In this document: piece by piece, positions 48,727-59,913 of the stretch
Position numbering within the stretch: position 1 is the stretch's first letter
How the letters are laid out: every line of letters begins with the position of its first letter
Assembly (NCBI GenBank): GCA_001179505.1
Contig: CDMY01000450.1
Location: 1-64,000 of the forward strand
Length of the DNA: 64,000 nucleotides
Source: Vitrella brassicaformis
Lineage: Eukaryota > Sar > Vitrellaceae
Reading direction: 5' to 3'
The notes under the pieces: generated by a model
What the model was told of the DNA's origin: nothing
What the model saw: the letters and a program-made list of their open reading frames with translations, nothing else
Databases searched by the model: none
Made by a program: the position numbers and the translations under genes

Positions 48727-50438
48727 ATGGTGTTTCATGGCCTCATGGTTGTGGAGCGGTCTTCATCGCGCCTGCTCTCCCAATGTGCCGTCACGCCAAG
48801 ATTCGGGCTGCCCATGGCGGGCAAGTCGGAGGAATGTGCACGAGAGGGTGATGATGCAGATGCCGCCGGCGAGGACCCTTTCATGTTTGCTTTGAGGCTA
48901 TCGGGACGGCTGCAGCTTCTCATCCACTCTGGTAAGCCGAGAGAAGGAAGATCCATACCGAAGTGACGTTGCAACCCATCTTCGTCTTTGCTCTCAGGTG
49001 TGTCGTCACTTCAGCTATCTTCGACGGTCACGGTGAACATCGTCGGCCTCGACATCACCCACTCACCCGATCCGCCCCACACAGCGGCGACCACCACCAC
49101 CCCAACAGAGGACTCATCTCCCCTCGTCGTCCTCATCTTCGCCCATCCGACCTTCCCCCTGTCAGTGGCTCTCGCCATCAGCAGGGCGTATGTGCAGCAG
49201 TACGGGAGGGTGAAGCATCTGGATGGAGGGCAGGACGGGGGTGAAAGCGAGAGGGGACAGCCTGTGGCATTGCGGTGGCGTGGGGCTCCCCCGAAGGACC
49301 ATGTGATGGAGCATGTTGTCAGGCAGGTGAGTGGAGGAGGGGTGGGGAGTCAACATGTACATCCATCTGTCTGTCTATCACGTCATTGGCAGAGTCGGAA
49401 TGTGTTCCTCTCCTGGATGCATCGGCAAGCGGCATTGCTTACCCAGCCGCCGACGTCCCCTCTTCCCTCGATGCTCCTCTTTGCCCTTCCCCCATCCAGC
49501 CTCCCAACCGCCCCATCCGTCCCGCCAACATCACGGAGATCCCCCCTTCGCTGCCTCTGCTGCCTTCCATTGTCCGTATGTGGCTGTCGTCGGCGGCGGG
49601 AGGCGAAAGAGAAGGTGCCCGAGACGAGAGAAGAGGAGCGGCATGTTTGGGTGAGGCGGTCGGACTCGGCGGACTTGTCACCTGTACCGCCTGGCCTGAC
49701 ACAGCAGTGGACAGAGGCCTTGATGGCTGAGCGGACTGGTGATGGCCCCTGGACCACTCATGCCGTCCTTCAGCCAGCAGCAACAGCAAAGGAGGCACCT
49801 TCGGCAGCCACCGTCCAATCACAGGGCCAGGAGAAAGCTGGCGATCGCACCAAGCAAGCCAAGAGGCGGCCATCGTGGTCGAGCTGGCTGTCCGTCGTGC
49901 CGTCGGCGAAGGCCAAGAAGGCGCAGCGAAGGAGGCCACGCAAGAGGTCGGCAAAGGTGTCTTCGGTAGTGGTTGACGGCCATGATGCTGGCGAGGTCGA
50001 TGGTGGTGCCGATGCTGAGGCGCCTGCACCACGGGTGGTGTGGGGGGATGGGGCTGGTGACGAGACCGCAGCAGTCGAGAACAAGCGCCCTGCGGCAGTG
50101 AGGCTGCGCGTGGTCGGCATGAACAGGTGAGAGACCAGACAGATGGAGGGCACGAGCATCTGAATGCACTTGGCTTGGCTTTTGTTGTATGCATGTCTGG
50201 ATGCAGTGTTGCCATCGCCGTACCAGAGCCTGATCATTCAGGGGCAGACCTTGGTGCGCTGAAAGAAGACTCCGCTGTGATGGAGCTGACGACCAGCGTG
50301 CCAGGGGATGGCAGCGACGAGCAGAAAAGACATAGGGGCGGTCGGTGTGTGTCTGTGGAGTGCATGGCGCTGGCTCTGCGGCCTGCTCTAGAGGTGTGGG
50401 ATGCCTTCGAGAGGCAGATGGGCGTGACGTGTACATAG
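48727..50438 (+). CDS. Unknown protein, weak resemblance to proteasome chaperone PAC4
   Basis: Four exons: 48727 to about 48931, about 48999-49327, about 49392-50128 and about 50206-50438. The first two exons read as an alternating strand pattern (FALRLSGRLQLLIHSG, LQLSSTVTVNIVGLDIT), then LVVLIFAHPTFPLSVALAIS and, after an intron, SRNVFLSWMHR. This order loosely recalls PAC4/PSMG4 (LFLWVG..LAVAM..QVFVSY), but the similarity is weak. The third exon encodes a long Ser/Pro and Arg/Lys-rich region (KAKKAQRRRPRKRS). The C-terminus ends ALRPALEVWDAFERQMGVTC. An upstream frame at 48519 overlaps in another phase and is less coding-like. It is head-to-head with the FAD monooxygenase. Confidence 0.5.
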
Positions 50439-50571
50439 AGGTGGACAGGCAGGGCCCGAGACACTAGTGCCGGTTGTGTACAGACAAACTCATTCACTCA
50501 TGTGATGTGAATGAATGGGGTTGAGACCAACCGATGAGTGGACAAGTCTCACAGCAATGTCGCTGACAAGG

Positions 50572-52223
50572 TCAAGCATTCCCTCGGATTCTGGTGCAGG
50601 CGAGAGAAGACCCTTCATCAAAATACAAAATGTAGGCAGGGATCGGATCGCACGAACATGTATGCGCATCTGAATTGATGTCTCTGCCAATTATGAAATG
50701 TAGGCAGCCCTCCACCGGCTGCGTCGACTCCTCCTCCCCCTGAAGCTGCACCTGCTGCTCCTGCTGCACCGAGGCGGCGGGCAGCGGGGCCAGGCCAGCG
50801 AAACGCGACCCTGCACAGCACACACAGAACAGACAGAGGCAGGACCTTCTTCCTTCCCTCGCTTCCTCTCTCTATCCGTGTGTATATCAATGGGTATATA
50901 TATGTATCACCGCTGGTCCACTGGCGACCTTGAGACTCCTCAGACACCTTGGCTGCAAACGCAATGCATCAATGTGTGGGTCAACACGTGAGGGCAGGTG
51001 TTCGTATCTTCCTCCTTACCGTCCTCCCATGGAGCACGCTGCTCAGCCGACAACTGAGACACACCTACAGACAGACAGACAGACAGAAAAGTGTAGTTGG
51101 ACGAGAGTGACAGGTGTGCCATTCCATTCGATCCATCCATCACCCTTGTCCTTCTCCATGGGAAGTCCCTGCACACGCACGACACGACACGACTGCAGTG
51201 AATTTTCTGGGGCGCTGTGTGTTGGCTAACGCACCATGAAGATGATGTTTTCTTTGGCCTCTGTGCTCTTGGACTGGATGACATCCGCCACGTCCAACGC
51301 CGTGGCCTGACAACATGAGAGGGCCATACGTACACATTCAGGCACGCTCCACACTCTCCCCGTGTCTCTTTCCAAGCTCACCGCTTGATCGAACGAGAAT
51401 GTCTCCTGGGTGCCGCCATGCGTGTCAATGAGTATCGACCTGAACGGCACGCACAGAAAGTGTGAGAGCTGCATTACCCTTGAACACACTTACGTGTGAG
51501 CTAGCGTGAGTGTTTCGATGCCTGCGTAGTCGAAGTTGAGCAGCAAAACTGACAAACAGAAGAAGAGAGGACGAACATGAAGTAGATGAGTTATGTGGGG
51601 CGCGTTTGTGTCAGCTCACTCTCCTCGCCCTCCTCGCCCAGTGTGACGAACTTGATGGCCGACGCCGTGGCGATGAGACAACCCTGGGCAGACACACAGA
51701 TGGAAGTGGCTATCACGTCCTCTCCTTTCCCCTGCCTGGATGACGTCGCCGGTGTGAGTGAGGATACCAACTCCGAAGAAACGCACATCCCTGCGGAAGG
51801 AATGTCGACGTATCATCATCATGTCTCTGTGCATTCCATGTGTTTATGTGTGTGGATGCCCACCCGTTGGCTGACGAGGAGGAGGGCTGGCCTTGCGACG
51901 ACTCGAGGGCGCCCATCGACAGATTCGCACCTAAAAACAACGCAGCGCCAGCCATTTCAGCATTCCCGCCGCCTTCGCCACTGCACACACTCACCAGCGA
52001 TGGCCAGGTTCTCGAACTTGCCCGAGATGGACCCTTTGCCACACACAGAGGTAGGATCCATCCATCCATCCATCCATGCGGTGTGAGTACCTTCCTCAGC
52101 GGGATCCACAGCACCAGTCGCCTTCCCCTCCACGGTGGGCTGATCCTGCGCCGCACCAGCCTTGTCCATCATAGCTCCTTCTTCTCTTCCTGCCGTACAA
52201 ACGATGGTTCTGGCCGATCGCAT
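50572..52223 (-). CDS. Unknown multi-exon protein, possible PH-like fold
   Basis: Short exons join with good splice signals from the ATG at 52223 (MRSARTIVCTAGREEGAMMD). They read GKGSISGKFENLAIAG, LSMGALESSQGQ, DVRFFGVGILTHTGDVIQ, GCLIATASAIKFVTLGEEGE, VLLLNFDYAGIETLTLAHT, SILIDTHGGTQETFSFDQA and ATALDVADVIQSKSTEAKEN. The run of short strands ending in a helix resembles a PH/GRAM-type fold, but I cannot assign a family. The last exon (GSRFAGLAPLPAASVQQEQQ) has an acidic tail, and its end is uncertain. The distance to the divergent DCC1 start is only about 100 bp. Confidence 0.5.
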
Positions 52224-52226
52224 CGG

Positions 52227-52235
52227 TGCGAGCTT
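52227..52235 (-). promoter_or_regulatory. AAGCTCGCA promoter motif, copy 7 (reverse)
   Basis: TGCGAGCTT directly precedes the minus-strand start at 52223, in the roughly 100-bp interval shared with the DCC1 gene. Confidence 0.45.
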
Positions 52236-52325
52236 GTTTGGCGAGGCTGCTGACGGGAAAGAGCCATCGTCTGCCACGTCCAACGACCCACGTTGCAGCC
52301 GTATAGATCTCTGGTAGGTGACCGA

Positions 52326-54288
52326 ATGCAGCTTCAATATGGGACAATGATGGACGAATGGCTCTGTCGTATGCAGATCTCTCAGGGAGGGCCAATGGCG
52401 CATCCCCCCCACTCCTACCACGTGTCCTTCTCGCCGGCGTTCGGCCAGACGAGCCACGAGCTGGTGCTGCTGGAGCTGACAGACGACATCCAGAGGAGCC
52501 TCGAGGAGGGCAGGGACGTCTTCATCAAGGGCGACCCTGCGGCTGATGGCGATGCCGTCCTCTGCACTGACGACAAGACCTACGAGCTGCGCATCAACGA
52601 GACCTCCAACCCCAAATTCCTCGCCGTCCCCTGTGAGCCACCCCCCGGCCCGATCCCTCCCACCGTGCCCCAGGCCGACTGCACTGAGACACTCCCCATG
52701 GCCAGCGGCACCACCCCGATGGACGTAGACCCGCCTCAGGGCGCCGCGGCTGCAGCTGCAGGGGCTGAGGAGGCGCAGAAGGGCGATGGTGATGGTGGCG
52801 TGGAGGAGCGGGGCCTGATCATCATGTCGAAGTGCCTGTCGGAGATCTCGCCCATCCCGACGGTCCCTCGCGTGACGCAAGTAGGAAGGGTGCTGCAGCA
52901 GATCAAGTTGCAGGGGCAGCAGCTGGACGAGGGTGACCAGGAGGGCCGTGCTCGTCTCCGACGGCGCAGCACGACGGCAGCGCTGGCGTATGACGTGCAG
53001 GCGTCGCGGAGTCAGCTGGAGGCCTACCTGGCGGCGCAGAACAACTTGGTGGAGATCGAGGGTGAGTGGCGTGTCATCGATGAGGACCACGTGTACAGCA
53101 CCATCGACCTGACACTCAGCCATGTGACCGCGGGGCGGTTCCCGGCCGATGCCATCCCTCTTCACGACCTGTGTGACGCCCTCAAAGACACCGATGACGA
53201 CACACAAGGGGCCGACAAGGGTACCCGGCCGCACACTAGCATACGACAGCACAAATATGAATGCGCCACGTGCTTGTGCTTTCCTTTCCCTGTGCAGGTC
53301 AGTTTGACACATCGCCGGAGGTCGTGCACAAGATCCTGACGCCCTACCTGATCCCTCCCCCCCTCCTCCAGCCCCCCTCCAGCAACCCCACACTGGCCCT
53401 CGACCGCACCCAGGTGCAGCGCTTCATCGGCCTGAACGTCCTCTACACCAACAAGAAGTCAGGCGAGGAGCACCTGACCACAGAGGCCTTCAAGCAGCGT
53501 TGGAGGCAGAAGATGGGGCCGTGGACCAACGAGCAGCAGCAGGAGGGTGCTTCGCGTGGAGGGGGAGGTGGGGTGGCGACGAGCCCGTCGGGGTGGAGTC
53601 AGGGTCGCAGTAGCGGTAGCATAGAGCGTGATGGAGCGGATTGGGAGGGACTGCCGATCGATCTGCTGAGCGGGCAGTATTACCTGCTGTTCGAGGAGCA
53701 GCAGCTGCCGGTGGTGGTCTACATGGACGAGAAAGCCCTAGCCATCGACCCCAAACAGCGACTCCAGGTAGGTATGATTGGCTCGCCAAGAGAGGGCGGG
53801 ACGATGCGATGAGGGAGGGGGAATGTGTACAGGCAATTGATTGGTTCATTCATTAGTCCCTCCCTGTCTGTCTGTGTGTCTGTGTGTGTGATGTGCGCTC
53901 GTCTTCAGGCGATGATAGACGTCAAGTCGGTGTGGACGCGGCGCGAGCTGCATGGGTACCTGTCGCCCGTCCTTCCGCCGCACACCAAACTCGACTCATT
54001 CATCATGGACAACACACGAGTAAGAGGCCAAGAGAGAGCAACGTGCGTGCAACACACCAACACCCCGGCGTCCGTCCCTGCCTCTCCCTCCCTGTGTGTA
54101 TATGTCAGCCGACTGACATCACGGTTGTGTTGCGTGAGGAGAAGGACGAGGCCGGCAACTCGGTGCAGGAGACGGTGGTGGTCAAGGCCTACACGAGCAA
54201 GCTGCTGACCAAGAGGGACATGGACGCACGCAAGAAGGCCCTCGCCGAGAGCCGCAAGGCACGCGAGCAGGAGTATCTATACTCCTGA
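52326..54288 (+). CDS. DSCC1: Sister-chromatid cohesion protein DCC1
   Basis: Subunit of the alternative clamp loader RFC-CTF18, which acts at replication forks in loading PCNA and establishing cohesion. The N-terminal domain has the family run HELVLLELTDDIQRSLEEG, then VFIKGDPA and AVLCTDDKTYELRINETSN. After a low-complexity insert come LEAYLAAQNNLVEIEGEWRV (compare human QLQVLNACKIGGYWRI), SPEVVHKILTPYL, and the C-terminal winged-helix region (EGLPIDLLSGQYYLLFEEQQ, then VKSVWTRRELHGYLSPVL). Four exons: to about 53219, about 53299-53767, about 53910-54020 and about 54109-54288. The start is uncertain because ATGs at 52326 and 52347 are both possible and an acceptor lies near 52375. Confidence 0.87.
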
Positions 54289-54732
54289 ATGTGTAGCTAT
54301 AGTGGGTGGGGTAGGTGCCTCATTCACATATGATGTGCATAGCATAGCGAGAGAGAGAGATGCATCCCAAGTAGGTGTGTGTTGTGCGGACTCGTACGTG
54401 AGTGTCGGTTTACATTACGGGTCCTTGAGTTGACATGGTCCTCGAGAGTGTAAAGTCTGTGCTGCTCGTGAGGGAAGCAAGCCATGCAGACACGCAGACG
54501 CAACACGCCAGCGGCCGAGCCGATCCTCCATGTGCAAGCACAATCAGAGAAGCACGGCAACGAACACGAGATACAAACATGGTCGCGCACATCCAGTCTG
54601 CCTGGGCTTTATCGACAATCTATGCATGCTACGCACTCCTCGACCACAGAGCATGCCAGCGGAAGAAAGGAAGTCAGTCAACACTGGGGATCAGGGGGGG
54701 AGCACACCGAGAAAGAGGCGGACTAGGCGGAC
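54289..54732. other. Convergent intergenic region
   Basis: The 444 bp between the ends of DCC1 and the Cgr1-like gene hold no coding exon or notable repeat apart from a GA run at about 54350. Confidence 0.55.
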
Positions 54733-54791
54733 TCAGATCTTGGCCTTGTAGACCTTCTGGATCATCTCGGGGCTCATCTTGATCAGCTTCT

Positions 54792-54823
<32 letters not shown>

Positions 54824-55375
54824 CACACACTCTGATGTGATGCCCACATGCCGTCCGTCTTTCCACTTATCTCTCTCTCCCTGCTCGCTCACCTGCTTGG
54901 CTTTCTTGTGCCACTTGCGGATCTTGCTGCTGTCCTTGATGACCTGCACCGCGCCCTTGCCCAGCGCCTTGACCTCATTCTCGGCCTTGCGCTTCTCCTT
55001 CTCCTTGCGCTTCTCCGCCACCTTCTTCCGCCTGTCGGCCCGCTGCTGCTTCATCTCCCGCTCGAACGCCTTCATGTCGTCCTTCTTGCGCTTGGCCGCC
55101 CGCCGGTCCTCATAGGACTGCTGCCGATGCGCAAAGTTGGCCGCCATCTTCTTGCTCGCCCGCTGCCGCACCTCAGCGTGGTCGTGCTTCCAGACTCTGC
55201 CGCTGCGTGGCCGGCCGATCTTGGCCCTCTCTGCTCCAGCCGGCTTGGTCTTCTTCTGGATGTCTTTCTTGACTCTCTTGATGGCTCGGTCCTCTGGTGT
55301 TTTCTTGGTCGCTGACGCCGTTGAGGGCGGCGCCTCTGCCTCCATAGGAGTGGGACCATCGCTTGGTGACGCCAT
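54733..55375 (-). CDS. Cgr1/CCDC86-like ribosome-biogenesis protein
   Basis: Two exons: about 54892-55375 and 54733 to about 54790. The protein is small, basic and highly helical. It begins MASPSDGPTPMEAEAPPS and has the family core: GRVWKHDH, then MAANFAHRQQSYEDRRAAKR, FEREMKQQRADRRKKVAEKR, ENEVKALGKGAVQVIKDSSK and IRKWHKKAKQ; the second exon adds KLIKMSPEMIQKVYKAKI. Cgr1 proteins act in the nucleolus in 60S subunit maturation. The family is compositionally biased, so another lysine-rich nucleolar protein remains possible, but the ENE...VQVI...AKI order with a C-terminal basic end fits Cgr1. Confidence 0.7.
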
Positions 55376-55493
55376 TGCCGGCAGGCACGACAGAAGGGGA
55401 TAGATGTGACCACTTTTCTTGCTCTAATGTCAGGGATGGTCCTCAGAGTGCTCCACAAGTCCTCAGATCACTCCCAAGCCCTCCAAGGGAAGG

Positions 55494-55515
55494 AAGCTCG
55501 CAGATGTGCGAGCTT
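55494..55515. promoter_or_regulatory. Palindromic double copy of the AAGCTCGCA motif
   Basis: AAGCTCGCA at 55494-55502 and TGCGAGCTT at 55507-55515 form a perfect 9-base inverted repeat with a 4-base spacer. It is centred between the Cgr1-like start (55375) and the PLP-enzyme start (55616), about 110 bp from each. A degraded third copy (GAGCTTGCA) follows at about 55522. Confidence 0.6.
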
Positions 55516-55615
55516 GGGCTTGAGCTTGCAGATCTCCCCCTGGGCGCACTCTACGCTGTAGAATTTTCTCTATTTGGTTTCTCAACAGGTATTTCGGCAA
55601 TCGTCGCCTCAGCTA

Positions 55616-57313
55616 ATGGATTCGGAAGGGAGTTTTGCCACCAAGAGCATCCATGCCGGCTCCAAGCCTCGCGTGAACCACTCCATGGTCTGTCCCATCT
55701 TCCAGAGGTGAGCACACGGCTGCAGCAAGACACCCATGCATAGATCTGCACAGATCATTCATCGTGTGGGTCTGTCTGCTTCCAGCGCCACTTATGAGCA
55801 ACCGTCGCTGGATCAGAGATACGAGGACATCAAGTACCTGCGGCTCAACAACAGCCCCACACACGAGCACCTGGATGCCAAGATCGGCCAGCTGGAGAAT
55901 GGAACGGCCTTGGTCCTCAGCTCGGGTATGGAAGATACGACCGGCACTCACTGAAGTGTATGTGGTGCTGTCTGCCTCAGGTATGGCGGCCATTACGACG
56001 TCGCTGCTGGCTTTGTGCTCGTCGGGGGATCACATCCTGATGCAGGACCCTTGCTATGGCGCATCAACTGTTTTCGCCACTCACGACTTGACCAGGTTTG
56101 GCATGGACGTCACCTTCTTCAACAGCTTCGACGTCCAGAGGTGGGTACACACGCAATCAAGCTGCTCGCGAATTGACAGGCCACTGCTCGCTTCCCCCTC
56201 CTTGCCGTCCGTCAGTATCGATGAGGTGCTGTCGCTGCTGCGGCCCTCCACCCGGGTGATCTACGTCGAGTCGATCGCCAACCCCCTCACGCGCATCCCC
56301 AACATGCCGGTCATCATCGAGGCGGCAAAGCTGTTCGGCGAGCGGCACGGCACACGCATCATCACCATGATCGACAACACCTTCGCCACGCCCTACAACT
56401 TCCGCCCGCTGGACTGCGGAATCGACGTGGTGCTCCACTCGGGCACCAAATACTTGAACGGCCATTCCGACATCTGTGCAGGTACACCAATCACATCGAT
56501 GGCATGTGGGATGGATGGAGGGAAGGGCGATCGTCATTTCCTTTTCTCTATCTTACTTACTGCTGCGTGCCGTGCAGGTGTGGTTGTGGTGCGCGACAAG
56601 TCTCTGATGGAGAAGATACAGACCATGGCGACACACCTCGGGCCGTGCCTTGACCCCAACTCGTGCTTCCTTCTCGACCGAGGCCTCAAGACCCTCCCAC
56701 TCCGCATCCAGCAGCACAATGACAACGCCCTCCGACTCGCACAGTTCCTCGAGAGCCATCAATCCGTTGCGAGAGTCAACTATCCAGGTCGGCCACACCC
56801 ACACACAACCATGCCTCCTCTATCGCTCCCTCATCTGTGTGTGCAGGCCTCGAGAGCCACAAGGACCACGCCAGGGCCCTGTCGCTCTTCACTCCGCACC
56901 AAAGTCATCACGGCAAGGTCACCGACGGCACGGCCAATGGCACAGACGGCCATGGGTCATCCGTAGGGTGCGGCGGCATGCTGTCGTTCGAGCTGGCCAG
57001 CGCATCCCTCGAAGCAGCTGGGAGATTCGTTTACGCGTTGCAAGTGGCGACGATGGCGCCGTCTCTGGGGTCTGTCGAGACACTTGTGACCATCCCTGCA
57101 CGATCTTCGCATGCCGGTGCGGTGAGGGGGTGAAAGCCGGGAGGAAGGAAGTTCTCGCGCCCTCTGTCTTATGTGCGTGTGTCATATGCAGGCCTGTCTG
57201 CTGAGGAGCGTCAGCGAGCGGGTGTGTCGGAGTCGCTCATCAGGGTCTCGGTCGGATTGGAAGGCATCGAGGACCTCATCGAGGACTTTCAGACGGCGCT
57301 CAAGCAAGTGTAG
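55616..57313 (+). CDS. Cys/Met-metabolism PLP enzyme (cystathionine or methionine gamma-lyase type)
   Basis: The ATG at 55616 gives MDSEGSFATKSIHAGSKPR. Eight or so exons encode a full fold-type I enzyme: LNNSPTHEHLDAKIGQLENG, GMAAITTSLLALCSSGDHIL, IYVESIANPLTRIPNMP, MIDNTFATPYNFRPLDCGID, then LHSGTKYLNGHSD with the PLP-binding Lys, FLLDRGLKTLPLRIQQH, APSLGSVETLVTIPARSSHA and SLIRVSVGLEGIEDLIEDF, ending at TAG 57311. Members perform gamma-elimination or gamma-replacement on cystathionine, methionine or O-acyl-homoserine. The sequence alone does not separate cystathionine gamma-lyase, methionine gamma-lyase and gamma-synthase. There is no targeting peptide, so it is probably cytosolic. Confidence 0.9.
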
Positions 57314-57847
57314 GTCGCCGGTGGAATGGACGAATCGGTGGAGGGAGGGGTGTTTGGCCAAGAGGGCCAAACGCGCGAGATATTTGAGTTTTTGCTGTTG
57401 CCATGCTGCGTTTTGTTTGGTCAATCCATGTGTGTGCATTGCATGATTGATGAATGGCGAGACGTGTTTGTCTGTGTGTGGACGGACGGCTGACACGGCG
57501 CCGTGTGGACAAATGATTCAACCATCGTGGCCGGTGCGTCCAATGCGACTAATCAAATCACACACACACGCACACACGCGCGCGCACGCACACAGACATA
57601 CGAATGCTTTCACACCAGTCGGCGGCCGACTGACAGGCAAATGTCAGTTGAGCGGTATCTGCACACATCGCTGACCCATCCCATAGCCGCGCTAACACAC
57701 CCAACTAGCCAGACAGACTAAGGCAGCACCATCTCGCGTCATCACACCTACGCAGCACTTGACAACCACTGCCCCTGTCTAGTCATCCTGTCTCCCCCTC
57801 CCACCCGCGCGCCCTCCCTGCTGGGTCGTCGTGGGGTCCTCGGCCGG
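57314..57847. other. Intergenic DNA
   Basis: A CA/CG-rich run lies at about 57555-57600. Nothing coding was found. Confidence 0.55.
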
Positions 57848-59484
57848 CTAGTTGATGCCCAGCGGCTGGAAGAGGCCGATGTCGTTGACCCACCCCAGCT
57901 GACCCCAACCGAACTGACAGTCGTCGTTGCCCAGGTGGCTGTTGAAGCCCTTGACCACACCAGTCAGCCCATATCGGGCCGCCTCGTCCAGCCGAGCCCG
58001 ATGCACCACCTCACGCAGACCCACCCGCCGCACAGTCGGCCCCTCTCTGACGGCGAAGCACTGGAGGGGCACCCGCACCACCCGGCCGCCCACATTGGCC
58101 ATGCCGCCGATGACCTCCTCATTGTCGGCCGTCTTGGTCGCCGCGCACTTGACGAAGCGCTGCATGGCCCTCTTGATGCGGTGGGCCACCACGGGCTGCC
58201 CGAGGGTGATGGTGTCAACGGCCTCTGGCTCGTGGAGGAAGGCACCGATCTTCCAGGCCACCTGGGCCGTCGCATCCGTGAGGGCAAATGGGGAGGGGGC
58301 AGCGGGGGCATGTGCTGCAGCAGCAGTGGATGTGTCAGTGGCGGTGGTGGGTGGGGCGGGGCGGGCGAGGGGCAGCAGGCGCGTCAGCACGCTGGCGGCG
58401 TCTCGCTGGGGATTGAGGGCGCCGTTGACGCCGTCCATGACGGCCTTGGGCAGCTTGTCGTTGAGGACGGTGAGGTACTCGGCCAACACCACACTGTGCG
58501 CATCTCGAGCTTGCTGCCTGGCGTCGGGTGGCAGCTGCTGTGGAGTCCGCACCATGGCGATGGCTGCCCCCGATGTCAGGAGTGTGCGGATGGCCCGCTG
58601 CATCCCGCTGACCGTCGCATCACGCGGCACTAAGGGATCCTCCTCACCATCATCTTGGCTGCGCAACTCGGCGACCCTCCTGGCAGCGATGCCCAAAGGC
58701 GTCCGGTGGAAGCGAAAGGGCCATGGATCTGTGGCTGTTTTGATCTGTGCGGGGCTGAGATGCTGACACAGCCACTCGATCACGTGATAGGACGAGTTGC
58801 GTGCCGCCTCCGGCAGGACCGCCGACTCGTCGATGCTGGCGCCGTTGTCCATCATCAGCTGCAGGTAGCCGTGGATGAAGCCCTCCGAGTAGGTGCGGCC
58901 AACCATGGCTGCACGATGGATGACATTGCTGCCAACAATTGCCTCGTTGGCGAGGGAGGGGTCGAGCTTGACGAGGTAGGTGTAGATGCCCATCATGGCC
59001 GCCTCGTACTGTTCGCTGGAACGCACCCCCCGTCGCAGGAAGGCCAGCTTCCGCCCTCTCAGATCCGCCCCGCTGGCCACGAGGATCTTGACGGCCGTCA
59101 GGTTGGCCACAGCGGCAGCACCAGCCGTCCAGCGTCCGTGCCCGGCAACCCGATGCCTAGGGGGGCTTCGAGCGCCGTGGGAGTGCTCCAGTCGTCGATG
59201 GCCAATGACAGCAGACACACTCGCAGCCAACGCTCGTAGCGCTCGTGACCAGAGGTCCAGGTGGTGATGAGGTCAATGCACACTCGTGGGTCGGCCCCCT
59301 TGCGAATGAGCCGCTGGATGCCGTCAGGTGTGATTGTGCGTCGCAGGATGCCCTGGACGAGCCGCTTGGTGGCCGCATTGGTGCCGGGCGGGAAGCGGAC
59401 CTTCACATTCTCTATCACATACGGCTGCTGCTGTGGCTGCTGTGGTTGCTGTGGTTGCTGTCCGGCTGGTGATGAAGCGGACAT
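57848..59484 (-). pseudogene. Ankyrin-like repeat family protein, copy C, deletion and frameshift
   Basis: Paralogue of 21620-23383. The frame from the ATG at 59484 (MSASSPAGQQPQQ) runs through RRTITPDGIQRLI and LAIDDWSTPTALE to RLVLPLWPT and then stops. The next frame picks up at VANLTAVKILVASGAD and runs unbroken to TAG at 57848. Compared with copy A, 148 bp are missing, corresponding to 18366-18514. The join falls in TGGCC, which borders both ends of the missing piece. The 5' flank resembles that of copy A. The downstream part stays open for more than 400 codons, so the break is probably recent. Confidence 0.75.
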
Positions 59485-59913
59485 GATCCTCAAAATCTGC
59501 ACACAGCAGAGCCACGAATACAGAGTGTTGTCATCGCACTCGGTGTGGCGCATTGTGCTGCGCTGCTGTACCTGAGAAATGGGCACTGACGAACCCCGTG
59601 ACGCTCCGATGAGGCAGTCACGTCGAGGAACCTACTCCTGCGCACCTGATCTACTGCAAGGGCTCGTCAGTCCGTCGGCAGCTGGCTGCTGACTCCTCCG
59701 AAGCTATGAAACAACAACAGTGCTACCTGCAAGGACAGGCAGAAGCGCACATGCAACCGTTGCTTTTGGCCAGATCTGCATCTTTACCTCTTCCCCGCCT
59801 ACCAGAGATCCACAACGATGTTTGAAAGCTTCACTCCGGGAGGGCAAGCGATCTGCGGGGTCTAAACCCTACACAACCACAAACCCTGCAGTGGGAAACC
59901 AGGTGGGAAAGTC
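59485..59913. other. Shared upstream region of copy C and SHMT
   Basis: Up to about 59820 it matches the upstream flank of copy A. The AAGCTCGCA motif is absent; a telomere-like motif is present instead at 59866. Confidence 0.5.
59866..59889 (-). promoter_or_regulatory. Telomere-like promoter motif, copy 2
   Basis: ACCCTACACAACC followed by ACAAACCCTGC, preceded by AA, making AAACCCTA. This is the reverse of the 23613 and 61722 motifs with two small insertions. It lies 25 bp upstream of the SHMT ATG at 59914. Confidence 0.45.

Noticed and set aside
51957-53393. 478-codon minus-strand open frame
   Set aside because: It covers the DCC1 exon in antisense; only its left end overlaps true exons of the 50572-52223 gene.
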